A stretch of DNA of 64,000 nt from an uncultured Bacteroidota bacterium (GCA_902791695.1 CADAWR010000011.1:17779-81778); one strand, 5' to 3'; counted from the stretch's first letter, positions 19,158-28,198 are shown. Notes: generated by a model not told the origin, from the letters alone. Numbers and translations: made by a program.

Positions 19158-22100
19158 TCAACGGACTATAACTTTTGCTGTCGACTGGTGCGTCGCGCCG
19201 TCGTCGGTGGTTATAAGCATGCGCGCCAGATACATACCGGAGCTCACCTGCGAGAGGTCCCAGCGCACGGGACCCACAACATAGCTGCCCGGCACAACCA
19301 CCGGAGTGGTACTGTACATAAGGCCTCCTTGCGGCGAGTATATCTGCAGCACCGCCGACGTTATGCTGGCGGCGCCGTTGGTCTCGTAGCGGAACACAGC
19401 ATAATCCTTGGCCGGATTGGGAGCCACGGTCATATTGCAGAACTCCAGCGTATCAGCAGTACGCACACGGAACGCTATCGTTGCAGTATTCGAGAAACCC
19501 CAGATATTCCATGCCTTGAGAGTCAGCGTATGGTTGCCGGGGGCAATGCCCTCCAACGGGTAGCGCACCGTGCCACGCCGCAGGTCGTTGAGGTCCGACT
19601 CGTAGAAGTCGTTGAGCACCGTCAGGCTGCCCGGCTTGCCGTCTATCACTGCCGTGATATCATGCCCCAAACCGGAGCCGAAGGCATTGATGCCCACCGA
19701 GTCGAACAAATGCGCCACCAACAGCGGCGACTGGTCGGTAAGGCCGCCGTTGCGGAAATTCTCATCGCCGAGGTAGAGCTCTATCTGCGGACGGGTCTCG
19801 CTTATAACAACCTCCTCGTTCAGGCCGCCGAAGTACAGCCGCTTGTAGCTGCCTGCGGCATGCTCATAGCCGCTCACGGCATAGTGGCTCAGCTTGCCTG
19901 GGGCATACTGATAGGCCACATCGCGTGGCACCATGAAGGTGTACTCAAAACGTCCCCCCACAACAGGGGCAACGCCGCGGTACAGCACATTCTTCTGCTG
20001 TACGAAAGCCACCTCCGAGCCGGGGTTGTCGTTGGCCAGCGTGTGGCATTGCATCTCGCGGTCATATACGGTGGGATACACCGTGCCGTCGAAGTCGGCC
20101 ATAAGCTCGCCTTCGCTGTTGCGTATCTCACCTCGCACCGTCACCTGCGACAGCACTGTGGCGGTGTCGTTCTCTGTTTCCACCACATCGTGGCCGTCGA
20201 TATTGGTCACTTCCACCACGTTGCGCGGCACGCTGAGGTGCAGCGCCGGGTCGCCGAGCAGGCTTATGCACGGCGACACCGCGGTGCGGTTCTTGGCCAT
20301 GCGCAGCGCGTCACCTATGGTGTTGGCCGTGTCAAGGGCATAGAGGATAACATCTGTGTTGAAACGCTCTATATGGCTTATCGGGCGCGTAGCGCTGATG
20401 ACGCCTATGGCACCGCCTTTGGCAAGCAGGAATGCCTCGGCGCCACACACCTCGTCAATGAGGTCGTGGAAGCCGTAGGAGCAGGTGCTGGTGACCAGCA
20501 GCGGCAAGCGGTCCACATTGGCATAGGCCGCAATATCGGTGGGCTCCACGTAGCGCTCGGTGCCTATATATTGCACCGAACCGTGGCCTATATAGTTGAG
20601 CAGCAGACAGCCATTGTTTATGCGGCGTGTCAGCGCATGCTTCAGTTCGGGATAGAACGAGCCTATGGCGTTGTTCTGCTGATGGTATGCGTCGGCATAG
20701 AGCCGCTCCACATTGATGTCGGGGTACCCGTCATTGATTTTCTTTGCCGTCATTTCCGACGAATGCGCGAAGATCGTGTCACCCACACGCGACGGGTCGG
20801 CGTCGTCGGCCAGCAGGGCCACAAAGCTGCGCCAGTTGCCGCTGACAGCATCGGCGCCCAAGTCGCGGCGCATCATATAGCCCTCTATCTTGTCCACCAT
20901 GTGGTTGGCCTCGGTCTCGTCCTTGGCGGGCAGGCGCCCCACGCTGACGTCGAGGCTCTGCGACGCCGAGCCGCTCTCGTCGTCGTCCAGATAGCCCATC
21001 ATGTCGTCACTGCTGTACGACACGCCGTCATCGTCGAACGAGAAGGCTGTCTCGTAGGTTGCCAGTGTCGGCATACTGTTGCCCAGCAGGTTGCGCGGAT
21101 CATAGGTAGCCTTGCCGAAAAGCAGCATATAGCGCGGCGCATGGTCGGGATGCTGCTGGCGCAGATGGCGCAGCAGCGAGCGCATGGCCATGGGATCCTG
21201 CTTGCCGTACGAGAACTCGTTGTACACCTGCTGGTCGGTGACCACGAGGGTCTCCAGTCCGTCCAGCAGCTCGTGCAGCATAGCCAGACGCTGAGCCTGC
21301 GCCACAAAGCGCGGATGGCACACCACCACCAGGTCGGCGGCGGCGGCGCCATGCAGGTTCTGGTTGGCAATCTTGGCTATGGCGGCAGGCGTCAGATAGC
21401 CGCCGTCGAAGGCCACATACTGGCGCGCCACGTTGGTGTTGTCGGTCCACTGGCCGTCCGCGAGCGCCATCTCGCGCTCCTCGCCGGCCTTGGTCACGTC
21501 CCACACCCGCAGGCCGTTGCCGCCGCTGTAGCGGAAGGACGCCGTGGAGCCCAAATGGCGGCTGTTGCGCACCAGCGTCTGCCCGCTGCCGAGGGCGAGG
21601 GGCACGATGCCGGTCATCTCAATATAGTCCAGGTAGCCTTCGCCGGTGCTCTCGCCGGGAGTGTACTTCACGGTGAACGTCAGGCTCTGCGCGCTGCCGT
21701 GCACCGACTCCAGTATCGTGCTGTACACACTGCTGCTGCTCACCGCGTTGGTGCGGCTGAAACCCGTGGTGCTGACATTGAATTGGCCGGTGGCCGAACT
21801 CACGTTGGCCATGGCGTAGCGCAGCGTGATGCCTGTCGCCACGGCGGGCAGGCTCAGCGTGAAGCTGCGCGTAGTGCTGCTCACTGTGAACTTCTCCCCC
21901 ACCCACACCTGTCCGGTGTGGAAGACATTGGTCAGGTCGTTGTTCACCGCGGCCACCGCCGTGTAATCGTTAATCACGGTATCCGCCGCCGCGGCCTCTG
22001 CCTTGGCAATGCGCAGCGGCTCGAGGGCAGTGGTGGTGAGGTAGTAGTGGTTCGACGAGGCGTAGGCGTGGCGCATGAGTTCCCAGCGCCGGTCGGCGGT

Positions 22101-22460
22101 GCTGTAGCGCCACACATCGGTGCCCTCGCCGAAGAAGAGCAGCCAGTCGCCGCTGCCGAAGCGGCCGTCGCCGTCGGCGTCGTGCACCTCGATGGCCACG
22201 GGCCGCAGGTCGTCCACAGGCGTCGCGGCGTTCTGCATGCTCAGCATCTCGCCGCTGCCGCCGTAGAGGCCTATCGTCTCCACGTCGGCCCCTTCGAGGC
22301 CCGGCACGTCGGCCACCGTCAGGCGGTAGATGCCGGTGCTCTGCACCGCCACGCGCCACCAGTCGCCACCGGCAAGCACCGACGGTCCCTGCCCGAAAGC
22401 GGCTGCCGCGCAAGCAAGCAGCATCGCCAATATGGTCGTTCTTCTCCTCACGTCAAACAT
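19158..22460 (-). CDS. porU: Type IX secretion system sortase PorU
   Basis: Surface C25-family cysteine protease that removes the C-terminal sorting signal of T9SS cargo and attaches A-LPS. The 1100-residue protein has a signal peptide (ending AFG), a long N-terminal beta region, then the gingipain-like catalytic domain with His near residue 625 (LNYIGHGSVQYIG) and Cys near residue 659 (LLVTSTCSYGFHDL). The C-terminal domain (VAPNPAKDYAVFRYETNG...) resembles a sorting or FlgD-like fold and stays on the protein. A forward ORF of nearly the same span is a shadow. porV follows after 52 bp. Confidence 0.95.
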   Translation of the reverse strand: MFDVRRRTTILAMLLACAAAAFGQGPSVLAGGDWWRVAVQSTGIYRLTVADVPGLEGADVETIGLYGGSGEMLSMQNAATPVDDLRPVAIEVHDADGDGRFGSGDWLLFFGEGTDVWRYSTADRRWELMRHAYASSNHYYLTTTALEPLRIAKAEAAAADTVINDYTAVAAVNNDLTNVFHTGQVWVGEKFTVSSTTRSFTLSLPAVATGITLRYAMANVSSATGQFNVSTTGFSRTNAVSSSSVYSTILESVHGSAQSLTFTVKYTPGESTGEGYLDYIEMTGIVPLALGSGQTLVRNSRHLGSTASFRYSGGNGLRVWDVTKAGEEREMALADGQWTDNTNVARQYVAFDGGYLTPAAIAKIANQNLHGAAAADLVVVCHPRFVAQAQRLAMLHELLDGLETLVVTDQQVYNEFSYGKQDPMAMRSLLRHLRQQHPDHAPRYMLLFGKATYDPRNLLGNSMPTLATYETAFSFDDDGVSYSSDDMMGYLDDDESGSASQSLDVSVGRLPAKDETEANHMVDKIEGYMMRRDLGADAVSGNWRSFVALLADDADPSRVGDTIFAHSSEMTAKKINDGYPDINVERLYADAYHQQNNAIGSFYPELKHALTRRINNGCLLLNYIGHGSVQYIGTERYVEPTDIAAYANVDRLPLLVTSTCSYGFHDLIDEVCGAEAFLLAKGGAIGVISATRPISHIERFNTDVILYALDTANTIGDALRMAKNRTAVSPCISLLGDPALHLSVPRNVVEVTNIDGHDVVETENDTATVLSQVTVRGEIRNSEGELMADFDGTVYPTVYDREMQCHTLANDNPGSEVAFVQQKNVLYRGVAPVVGGRFEYTFMVPRDVAYQYAPGKLSHYAVSGYEHAAGSYKRLYFGGLNEEVVISETRPQIELYLGDENFRNGGLTDQSPLLVAHLFDSVGINAFGSGLGHDITAVIDGKPGSLTVLNDFYESDLNDLRRGTVRYPLEGIAPGNHTLTLKAWNIWGFSNTATIAFRVRTADTLEFCNMTVAPNPAKDYAVFRYETNGAASITSAVLQIYSPQGGLMYSTTPVVVPGSYVVGPVRWDLSQVSSGMYLARMLITTDDGATHQSTAKVIVR

Positions 22461-22514
22461 TAACGCCTTTTATACTACATTATTGTATCAGCCTGCAAAT
22501 TTTATGCCACGCGC

Positions 22515-23360
22515 TCACCTGTTCCATACCAGCACCTTCTTCGTCACGCGACGCCCGTCGTCAAGCACACAGCACACCATATATACGCCCTCCATGAGGT
22601 CGCCGACGTCCACTGTCATCTGGTTGCTTTTTATTCCCAAAGGGCCCTCCGCCACCGGCCGTCCCATCGTGTTGCATATCATCACCTCCTTTATCAAAGC
22701 CAGCCCCTCACTCTTAAGCAGCAACTTGCCGTTTCCCATATTACACACCCGCACACCGTCCATACTCTCTAAATTCTCCACCGTGCTCCTCTGGCCAACC
22801 TTTAACGGATAGTTTGGTATAGAGCATATTGCACTTCGCACTAATCGTACAGCCCCCTCATTTTTGCTTCCTAGATAATAATACAACTGACACCACGCAT
22901 ACAGGGTGCTATCCCCATGAACCACTTTCATCCCGATATAAGCGCTATCCAACCTTTCTATACTACCTCCCCAAACAGGAGACCATATTTCTGTATGAAC
23001 ACCCCATATCTTCTCCGACAGTACCTCTCCATAACTTGCCTTGTTAGTGAACCTGTTACTGCAATTACCTGTACTGACGACATGGTTACCTGTCCAGTGC
23101 GGTGGCTCATCACCAAGCGCACACATGTGGGCATAGAATTCCCCCCATTTGTCCTTTTGCATATATACGGAGAAGTCATCCTCACCATCCCCATCCAGAT
23201 CGAAACTGATATTTCCATCTTCCATTTCATGCGAAGAATCCTTCATCCATCCATGGACCACAAAATCTGCACCATACTCCGTGTATACGATACCCTCGCC
23301 CTGCGGCCATGCATCAACTGCCACAAAGAGCGCCACAAGGAAACCAATAAACCTTTTCAT
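22515..23360 (-). CDS. Secreted T9SS cargo protein with type A sorting domain
   Basis: A 281-residue exported protein of unknown activity. The signal peptide is MKRFIGFLVALFVAVDAWPQ. The middle has an Asp-rich, calcium-like stretch (FDLDGDGEDDFSVYMQKDK). The last 75 residues look like a T9SS type A domain (VRVCNMGNGKLLLKS ... GVYMVCCVLDDGRRVTKKVL). It is last in the operon headed by the ECF sigma factor at 26939, 16 bp after the GH16 gene, which suggests a role with that enzyme at the cell surface. Confidence 0.8.
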   Translation of the reverse strand: MKRFIGFLVALFVAVDAWPQGEGIVYTEYGADFVVHGWMKDSSHEMEDGNISFDLDGDGEDDFSVYMQKDKWGEFYAHMCALGDEPPHWTGNHVVSTGNCSNRFTNKASYGEVLSEKIWGVHTEIWSPVWGGSIERLDSAYIGMKVVHGDSTLYAWCQLYYYLGSKNEGAVRLVRSAICSIPNYPLKVGQRSTVENLESMDGVRVCNMGNGKLLLKSEGLALIKEVMICNTMGRPVAEGPLGIKSNQMTVDVGDLMEGVYMVCCVLDDGRRVTKKVLVWNR

Positions 23361-23376
23361 ATCTATATTTGTTTAA

Positions 23377-24513
23377 TTATTCGTCATCCGAAGGACAGTC
23401 TTGTGTAATAAACGATACCGTGCACCCCAACGGAATTCTTATATCGCCGCTGAATCTGTATCCATTCACAGACCTGAATGTTTCCGCAAAACCTTGCGGG
23501 AACACAAGAGCCCGACTAAATTCTGCTGAATGTGAAAACCAAATAAAGCCCTTCACCGCATACTGGAAATTTATCAATTGCGACACATTCTGAATACGAG
23601 CCGCTCTTTCACAGTCTTTTTTCAAACGATAGACTTTCACATAATCAATACTCATAGTATCTTCTCCTGTCCATTGTTCCCAAAAAGCATACTTGTCAAT
23701 GGAGTAATTAACCTTTATCCTTTTGGGCGCCTGAGGAATAGTGTCTTTCACACTGTATGAACTAATAAGCTTCCCGTCAAGGAACCATCGTATATAATTA
23801 GGCGACCAGTCGCAGCCGAACACATGCCAGTCTGACAATGGCGGCGCATCACTTTCCAATCTGTGTCCATGGGACTTGCAACGTTTCCAATCGTACGTGG
23901 TACTTGTGGGATTATACCAGAACGCCGTTGTGAACAGCCGTCCTGCCTCATAGTTATTGGGGTAAAAGGAGCCCCAAGAGTATTCAAAAATATCAATCTC
24001 CTCGTACGAATTACTCCCATTCCCAAAGAGCCAGAATGCAGGAAAGGCACCGGGATGAGTCGGCAATTTGCACCTTATTTCATAATAGCCAAAATGATAC
24101 AGCTGGTCAGTCTCAATATGCCCCGAAAAGAAATGGAGGTTAGAAAGCGTTGGGTTACAAGAACATCCTGGATAATTTGGTATTACATAATCACCGCAAT
24201 GCAACTCCTGACTTGTATATGACGATGTCAATTCCATCGTGCCATCATTATTGTTGAAATGACAGTTCCCCCATTGATAGACCTGAAATGTCGTATTATC
24301 CAACGTAACCTGCATTCTATCCAATGGAAACGCCCACCACTTATGATCCGGTTCGCAAAAGAAATTATACCAACTCCGCCCCGCCACGTCAAAATTATCC
24401 TCAAAAACCAAATTTACCGTATCCCAGTTGTGATCCGGACAAACCTGAGCTTTTGCTCCCTTATACAAGAGCAGAACCATGCAAAAGAAGACATATCTTG
24501 CCGCTTTTTTCAT
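23377..24513 (-). CDS. Exported glycoside hydrolase family 16 enzyme
   Basis: Probable endo-beta-1,3(4)-glucanase or related GH16 activity. After a signal peptide (ending KAQ) the domain covers about residues 30-300. The catalytic motif E-x-D-x-x-E is intact: Glu172, Asp174 and Glu177 in EEIDIFEYSWGS. Substrate-cleft strands such as YYEIRCKLPTHPGAFPAFWL and WHVFGCDWSPNYIRWFLDGK are typical. The last 80 residues (after KVYRLKKDCERAA) form a small extra domain without a clear sorting signal. It lies between the S74-domain gene and a T9SS cargo gene in an ECF-controlled operon. Confidence 0.92.
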   Translation of the reverse strand: MKKAARYVFFCMVLLLYKGAKAQVCPDHNWDTVNLVFEDNFDVAGRSWYNFFCEPDHKWWAFPLDRMQVTLDNTTFQVYQWGNCHFNNNDGTMELTSSYTSQELHCGDYVIPNYPGCSCNPTLSNLHFFSGHIETDQLYHFGYYEIRCKLPTHPGAFPAFWLFGNGSNSYEEIDIFEYSWGSFYPNNYEAGRLFTTAFWYNPTSTTYDWKRCKSHGHRLESDAPPLSDWHVFGCDWSPNYIRWFLDGKLISSYSVKDTIPQAPKRIKVNYSIDKYAFWEQWTGEDTMSIDYVKVYRLKKDCERAARIQNVSQLINFQYAVKGFIWFSHSAEFSRALVFPQGFAETFRSVNGYRFSGDIRIPLGCTVSFITQDCPSDDE

Positions 24514-24524
24514 ACCATCGGATA

Positions 24525-25121
24525 TTATTCATCGTTTTCCATTAAACCATGCTCTATCAACACTTCCCTCATCCTGTCTATCTCCGACTGCTGTTGCTTC
24601 ATAGCCTCAACCAATATTGCAATTATATCAGTATATGTCATCGATTTTTTGCCGTCAGGCATAGTCTTGACCACTTCCGGCAACACTTCCTCCACCTCCT
24701 GGGCCACAAAACCAAAACGGTATCCGTGCCCGGATATTGTGTCATATTCTTGTTGTTCTCTCTCTGAGGCCGGCCTAAACTGGTACCTTACACCATTCAA
24801 ACCCTTTATAATATTCAAAGCAGACTCAATCGGTGTAATATTCTGTTTCATCGTTGAATCCGAACCGAAGTATCCACCCAAACGACAATATAAATATCCC
24901 GAAGCATGGAAAAAAGAGACATCTCCCAAACCAGGAGTCCACATTGTGAATGCATATGAGTCGCCCGTAGCAACTTTTGCACGTAGCGCTGACTCCCAAT
25001 CTTGGGTCTGTGCAGCAATTGTCATCTTGCCATAACTGTCGATATCAACCTGACCATATACCAGTGTATAGGTAAAAAGGCAATGGATAGCCAACAATAT
25101 GAAACATATAATTTTTTTCAT
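24525..25121 (-). CDS. Exported protein with peptidase S74 self-cleaving chaperone domain
   Basis: The 198-residue product starts MKKIICFILLAIHCLFTYTL (signal peptide) and has a short beta-rich head. It then carries the intramolecular chaperone motif best known from phage tail spikes: SDSTMKQNITPIESALNIIK, the GFVAQEVEEVLPEVV catalytic stretch, and a C-terminal coiled coil (IIAILVEAMKQQQSEIDRMR). In phage proteins this domain drives trimer assembly and then cleaves itself off; here it probably trimerises a surface protein. The start was moved to the signal-peptide Met. No phage genes are nearby. Confidence 0.85.
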   Translation of the reverse strand: MKKIICFILLAIHCLFTYTLVYGQVDIDSYGKMTIAAQTQDWESALRAKVATGDSYAFTMWTPGLGDVSFFHASGYLYCRLGGYFGSDSTMKQNITPIESALNIIKGLNGVRYQFRPASEREQQEYDTISGHGYRFGFVAQEVEEVLPEVVKTMPDGKKSMTYTDIIAILVEAMKQQQSEIDRMREVLIEHGLMENDE

Positions 25122-25143
25122 GGTTCTAATTATTATTATTAAT

Positions 25144-25575
25144 TTACTTTCGTTCAGCAGTGCATATAAAAACACCATTTTCACTGTCATAAATCATGGT
25201 GACAGCGTAGCCGTTATTGATCATATTGTCACACCATGCAACTGCGTCATCTTTGTTTGCCGTAGTATATGTGACAACCTCTTTGGCAACACCCTGCTGT
25301 GTTGTCCCATTGCCGGCAGATACTGTCACAGTGCACCCATGCTCTGCCATGTCCAACATGGAGCGCAGGAAATCATTCCATGCAGCGTCCCCCGTCAAGG
25401 TTACTTGGTAATTTACACCGTCAACAGTGTAACAAACAGTTCGTTTGGTCACATTGGCAAAACCATATCCAATGGCCTCGCTTTCTATCACTGGTGCTAC
25501 TCTCTCTTTCTGGCAGCCTGCTGAAAGGCTTGCCAACAATGCCATAATGGCAACAGTCCTAAATTGTTTCCTCAT
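25144..25575 (-). CDS. Small lipoprotein of the ECF operon
   Basis: A 143-residue lipoprotein (signal MRKQFRTVAIMALLASLSAG followed by the lipobox Cys) of unknown function. It holds two more cysteines near ITVCYTVDG-like and EHGCTV-like strands. Its last residues, YDSENGVFICTAERK, resemble the end of the lipoprotein at 63525 (QTDDSYILTSERHNKK), which sits in the second ECF cassette. This suggests a shared role with the sigma and anti-sigma module. Spacing is 3 bp to the upstream gene and 22 bp to the S74-domain gene. Confidence 0.7.
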   Translation of the reverse strand: MRKQFRTVAIMALLASLSAGCQKERVAPVIESEAIGYGFANVTKRTVCYTVDGVNYQVTLTGDAAWNDFLRSMLDMAEHGCTVTVSAGNGTTQQGVAKEVVTYTTANKDDAVAWCDNMINNGYAVTMIYDSENGVFICTAERK

Positions 25576-25578
25576 ATT

Positions 25579-26085
25579 TTACTGTTTTATGTTTTTAAAA
25601 TAATCATTTATTTGATATTTGTATATCTCTCTAGTCTGCGCATGGGTGTTTGTGTGGCATATCATCACGGTGCGGAACCTCACGTATATCACCGCCAACT
25701 CAACATCTGTCATGCTGGAGTCAGCTCTCATCTCGGGATGACCTGCAGGATACTCATCGAAAGCGACCCCGTCGCCGAAAAGCAGGCCTTCCCTGTATTG
25801 CTCCGGCACTTCCTCAATATGCCTCACCTGTGGACAATACTCCCCATACAGTTTAATCCAACTGGCGGTGTCCGTTGCCCTTAGCAGCGTTATGTCCACC
25901 CTCATGCTGTCCGTGACCAGAAAGCCCTTGACAAAGGTGGCCTCGACACCAGGCACATCCTTGTACTTGAGGTAGATTTCACTCACCTCGTCGCCGTGGA
26001 ATATGCTGTGGCAGTATTTCACCGTCACCGCAACCCCTGCGCACATCAGGGCGACCAATCCCGTTATCAGCAACCAGCGTTTCAT
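25579..26085 (-). CDS. DUF4252-like exported protein of the ECF operon
   Basis: A 168-residue protein with an N-terminal signal or anchor helix (LLITGLVALMCAGVAVTVKY). The motif DSMRVDITLLRATDTASW is nearly repeated in the protein at 62272. The preceding segment EIYLKYKDVPGVEATFVKGF fits the start of the small DUF4252 proteins found beside ECF sigma factors in Bacteroidota; that assignment is by pattern only. The ATG overlaps the stop of the upstream membrane-protein gene by one base. Confidence 0.65.
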   Translation of the reverse strand: MKRWLLITGLVALMCAGVAVTVKYCHSIFHGDEVSEIYLKYKDVPGVEATFVKGFLVTDSMRVDITLLRATDTASWIKLYGEYCPQVRHIEEVPEQYREGLLFGDGVAFDEYPAGHPEMRADSSMTDVELAVIYVRFRTVMICHTNTHAQTREIYKYQINDYFKNIKQ

Positions 26086-26384
26086 TACATGTTCAATATC
26101 GTGCGTATGTCGGCACACACCGCCTGCGGATGGTCGGCATCGGCGCCTTCCATGTAGTAGTAGTTTTTTTCTGGCAGCAACGCCATTGTCACCACGAATA
26201 CCGCCATGCAGACGAGAGCCGACAGGCCTCTTCGTACCACCCTCTCCCGATGGCGAGCTTCGGCGTACCAGCGCATGTCGCCTATCAGCGACGAGGCATC
26301 CACGGCGGCGGCACGGCGGTGCATGGCCTCCACCTCGCGCAGCACGTCAACGGTCTTCACTTTGTTTTTTCTACTGTGTTTCAT
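26085..26384 (-). CDS. Putative anti-sigma-type single-pass membrane protein
   Basis: A 99-residue protein with a charged cytoplasmic N-terminus (about 50 residues, rich in Arg and His), one membrane helix (LSALVCMAVFVVTMALL) and a short outer tail. Topology, size and position directly after an ECF sigma gene suggest an anti-sigma factor or its membrane anchor. No ZAS zinc motif (H-x3-C-x2-C) is present. The second ECF cassette has an equivalent at 62718. Confidence 0.6.
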   Translation of the reverse strand: MKHSRKNKVKTVDVLREVEAMHRRAAAVDASSLIGDMRWYAEARHRERVVRRGLSALVCMAVFVVTMALLPEKNYYYMEGADADHPQAVCADIRTILNM

Positions 26385-26435
26385 TTTTTATGTTTAATCT
26401 TTAGTCTGTAATCTGTAACCTATAGCCTCTAACCC

Positions 26436-26939
26436 TTAACCTTTACCCTCCATCATTCCCATCGCTTCGGCACGCTGCCGCATGGCCTCCACCATGCTGG
26501 CACGCAGGCGCTTCACCGTCCTCATGCTCACGCCCATCCGTTCGGCTATCTCCTCGTAGCGGTAGCCCTGCCGCAGCAGTTCCAGCATCTGCCGCTCGCG
26601 CCCTTGCAGCTCCACGGCGAGTTCGTCCACGAGACTCTCACGCGCCGCCTGCACTTCGCCGTCGGCGGCCTCGGGCAGCAGCGCCTCCGGCTCGCGCAGG
26701 TGCCAGTCGCGCACAGCATGCGAGGCAAAATGACGCGTCTGCCAGTAGACCCAAGCCCTCTGCGCGCCGCCCCACACCTTCCACTCACGCTCGCTGTAGC
26801 GCAGCCACATGCCCACCGCGACCTCCTGCATCAGGTCACGACACAGCTGCTCGTCGCCCTCCGAGTATCTGACACACAGTCTGCGTATCAGGTACTTGTG
26901 GCGCTCCATCATCTCGGCGAACTGCTCAGAAGGCTCCAT
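26436..26939 (-). CDS. ECF-type RNA polymerase sigma factor
   Basis: A 167-residue sigma-70-family factor starting MEPSEQFAEMMERHKYLIRR. Region 2 includes the DLMQEVAVGMWLRYSE helix. Region 4 has the helix-turn-helix LRQGYRYEEIAERMGVSMRT followed by VKRLRASMVEAMRQ. It heads a seven-gene minus-strand operon (sigma, membrane protein, DUF4252-like, lipoprotein, S74, GH16, T9SS cargo) with gaps of at most 51 bp. The start was taken at 26939, as the longer frame runs into a non-conserved N-terminus. It probably responds to a surface signal and controls its own operon. Confidence 0.85.
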   Translation of the reverse strand: MEPSEQFAEMMERHKYLIRRLCVRYSEGDEQLCRDLMQEVAVGMWLRYSEREWKVWGGAQRAWVYWQTRHFASHAVRDWHLREPEALLPEAADGEVQAARESLVDELAVELQGRERQMLELLRQGYRYEEIAERMGVSMRTVKRLRASMVEAMRQRAEAMGMMEGKG

Positions 26940-27011
26940 CGTTGGCGTGCATTGTTTATTCACTATATATAAACCCCATTTTTGCGCAAAAAGGGCCACG
27001 GCAAGTACATA

Positions 27012-27020
27012 TTTAACAAA
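27012..27020 (-). promoter_or_regulatory. Candidate ECF -35 element upstream of the sigma operon
   Basis: Reverse-strand TTTGTTAAA lies 73 bp from the ATG. A similar TTTGGTAAA precedes the second ECF cassette at 63832. The idea that both are autoregulated ECF promoters is an inference. Confidence 0.3.
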
Positions 27021-27070
27021 CTTTAACTTTTAGCACATCCCCGTAGTCTTCCCAACCCTCGTTCCTAACC

Positions 27071-27190
27071 ACCGGTACGCCCCCGCTCCGTACCCGCTCC
27101 GTACCCGCTCCGTCTGTTCACCGGTTGTTTAACGGTTTTTTGTCGGAGAGGGGACGGAGTGGATACGGACCGGATACGGAGGGTTGACGG
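27071..27190. repeat. 11-bp-periodic palindromic repeat element, copy 3
   Basis: CCGCTCCGTAC occurs twice and then CCGCTCCGTCT, followed by GTTCACCGGTT and GTTTAACGGTT. The inverted half is shorter (TCGGAGAGGGGACGGAG and GGATACGGA repeats). It occupies the middle of the 323-bp gap between the ECF operon and tRNA-Arg. Confidence 0.8.
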
Positions 27191-27262
27191 GAAAAAAATA
27201 TTTTCGGGGCGACACAATAATATATCATATACCAAAGTTATTATTGGGTTGAAATCAACGAC

Positions 27263-27336
27263 GGCCCCGTAGTTCAGCTGAATAGAACGTCGGATTCCGG
27301 TTCCGAAAGTCGTGGGTTTGAATCCCGCCGGGGTCA
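27263..27336 (+). tRNA. tRNA-Arg (anticodon CCG)
   Basis: The full cloverleaf can be drawn: acceptor GGCCCCG / CGGGGTC, D stem GTTC / GAAC, anticodon stem TCGGA / TCCGA with loop TTCCGGT (anticodon CCG), T stem GTGGG / CCCGC, discriminator A. CCA is not encoded. The next gene starts 8 bp downstream. Confidence 0.95.
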
Positions 27337-27343
27337 CAAAGTT

Positions 27344-28198
27344 ATGAAAAAAAGCACCCACCCACTTCTTCAGTTGCTTGTCATGCTGGCGATGGCGCTC
27401 GGCATGCTTCTTATTGCCAGCACCCCCAGTGCAGTGCTTGCCATTGCCGGTGTCGACATCACGTCGCGTTCAGCCCTCATGTGGATTGAAACCATCACGC
27501 AGATACTCACCTTCCTGGTGCCCGTGGCACTGATGACGCTGATCTACTATCGCGGACAGCAGCGCGAATACTACCGGCTGGACTTCAGCGGCCGCAAGTG
27601 GTATTACGGACTGGCAGGCGTGGCAGTGATGCTGCTTTTCACACCGCTCTACGACTGGCTGACGACTTGGAACGACAGCTGGGAGCTGGGGCGCGTGGGC
27701 GAGATGATGCGCCAACTGCAGGATCAGACAGAGGGCATCATGAAATCCATGCTCGGCACAACCAGCGTCGGAGGCCTGATGGCCAACCTGGTGGTGGTGG
27801 CGCTGCTGCCTGCCGTCTGCGAGGAGGTCTTCTTCCGCGCCGGTATCCAGAACCTGCTGCAGCGGTGGCTGAAGAGCCCCCACGCGGCGATATGGATCAC
27901 CGCCCTCATCTTCAGCCTCGCGCACGGCGAGGTCTTCGCTTTCATGCCGCGCTTCGCCATGGGGGCGGTGCTGGGATACCTATATGTATTTGGAGGGTCG
28001 CTGCTCCCCAACATGCTGGCCCATTTCGTGAACAACGCCATCGTGGTGGTGCTGTACTGGCTTGTTGCACGCGGTGTACTTGACATCGACCCGGATGCCC
28101 CCCTCAATCTTGGCTGGACCGTCGTGGCGGTATGCTCGCTGGCAGCCCTCACGCTCTTCTACGCCGTCTTCATGACGGCCAGGAAAAAGGAGGAATAA
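27344..28198 (+). CDS. CPBP-family intramembrane metalloprotease
   Basis: A 284-residue multi-pass membrane protein of the CAAX-protease/bacteriocin-processing (Abi) family. The three motifs are intact: EEVFFRAGIQNLLQR (motif 1, Glu-Glu-x3-Arg), FSLAHGE (motif 2) and NMLAHFVNNAIVVV (motif 3). About seven hydrophobic segments can be seen. Substrate is unknown; relatives process small peptides or give bacteriocin immunity. Only 7 bp separate it from tRNA-Arg, so the tRNA is likely cut from a common transcript. Confidence 0.92.
   Translation: MKKSTHPLLQLLVMLAMALGMLLIASTPSAVLAIAGVDITSRSALMWIETITQILTFLVPVALMTLIYYRGQQREYYRLDFSGRKWYYGLAGVAVMLLFTPLYDWLTTWNDSWELGRVGEMMRQLQDQTEGIMKSMLGTTSVGGLMANLVVVALLPAVCEEVFFRAGIQNLLQRWLKSPHAAIWITALIFSLAHGEVFAFMPRFAMGAVLGYLYVFGGSLLPNMLAHFVNNAIVVVLYWLVARGVLDIDPDAPLNLGWTVVAVCSLAALTLFYAVFMTARKKEE

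Noticed and set aside
19155-22463. A 1102-codon forward frame opposite porU
   Set aside because: Low-complexity His/Arg/Val-rich translation typical of an antisense shadow; porU has the catalytic His and Cys and a porV neighbour.
24525-25121. Prophage tail-fibre gene
   Set aside because: It has a signal peptide and lies in an operon of cellular genes; no phage structural or lysis genes nearby.
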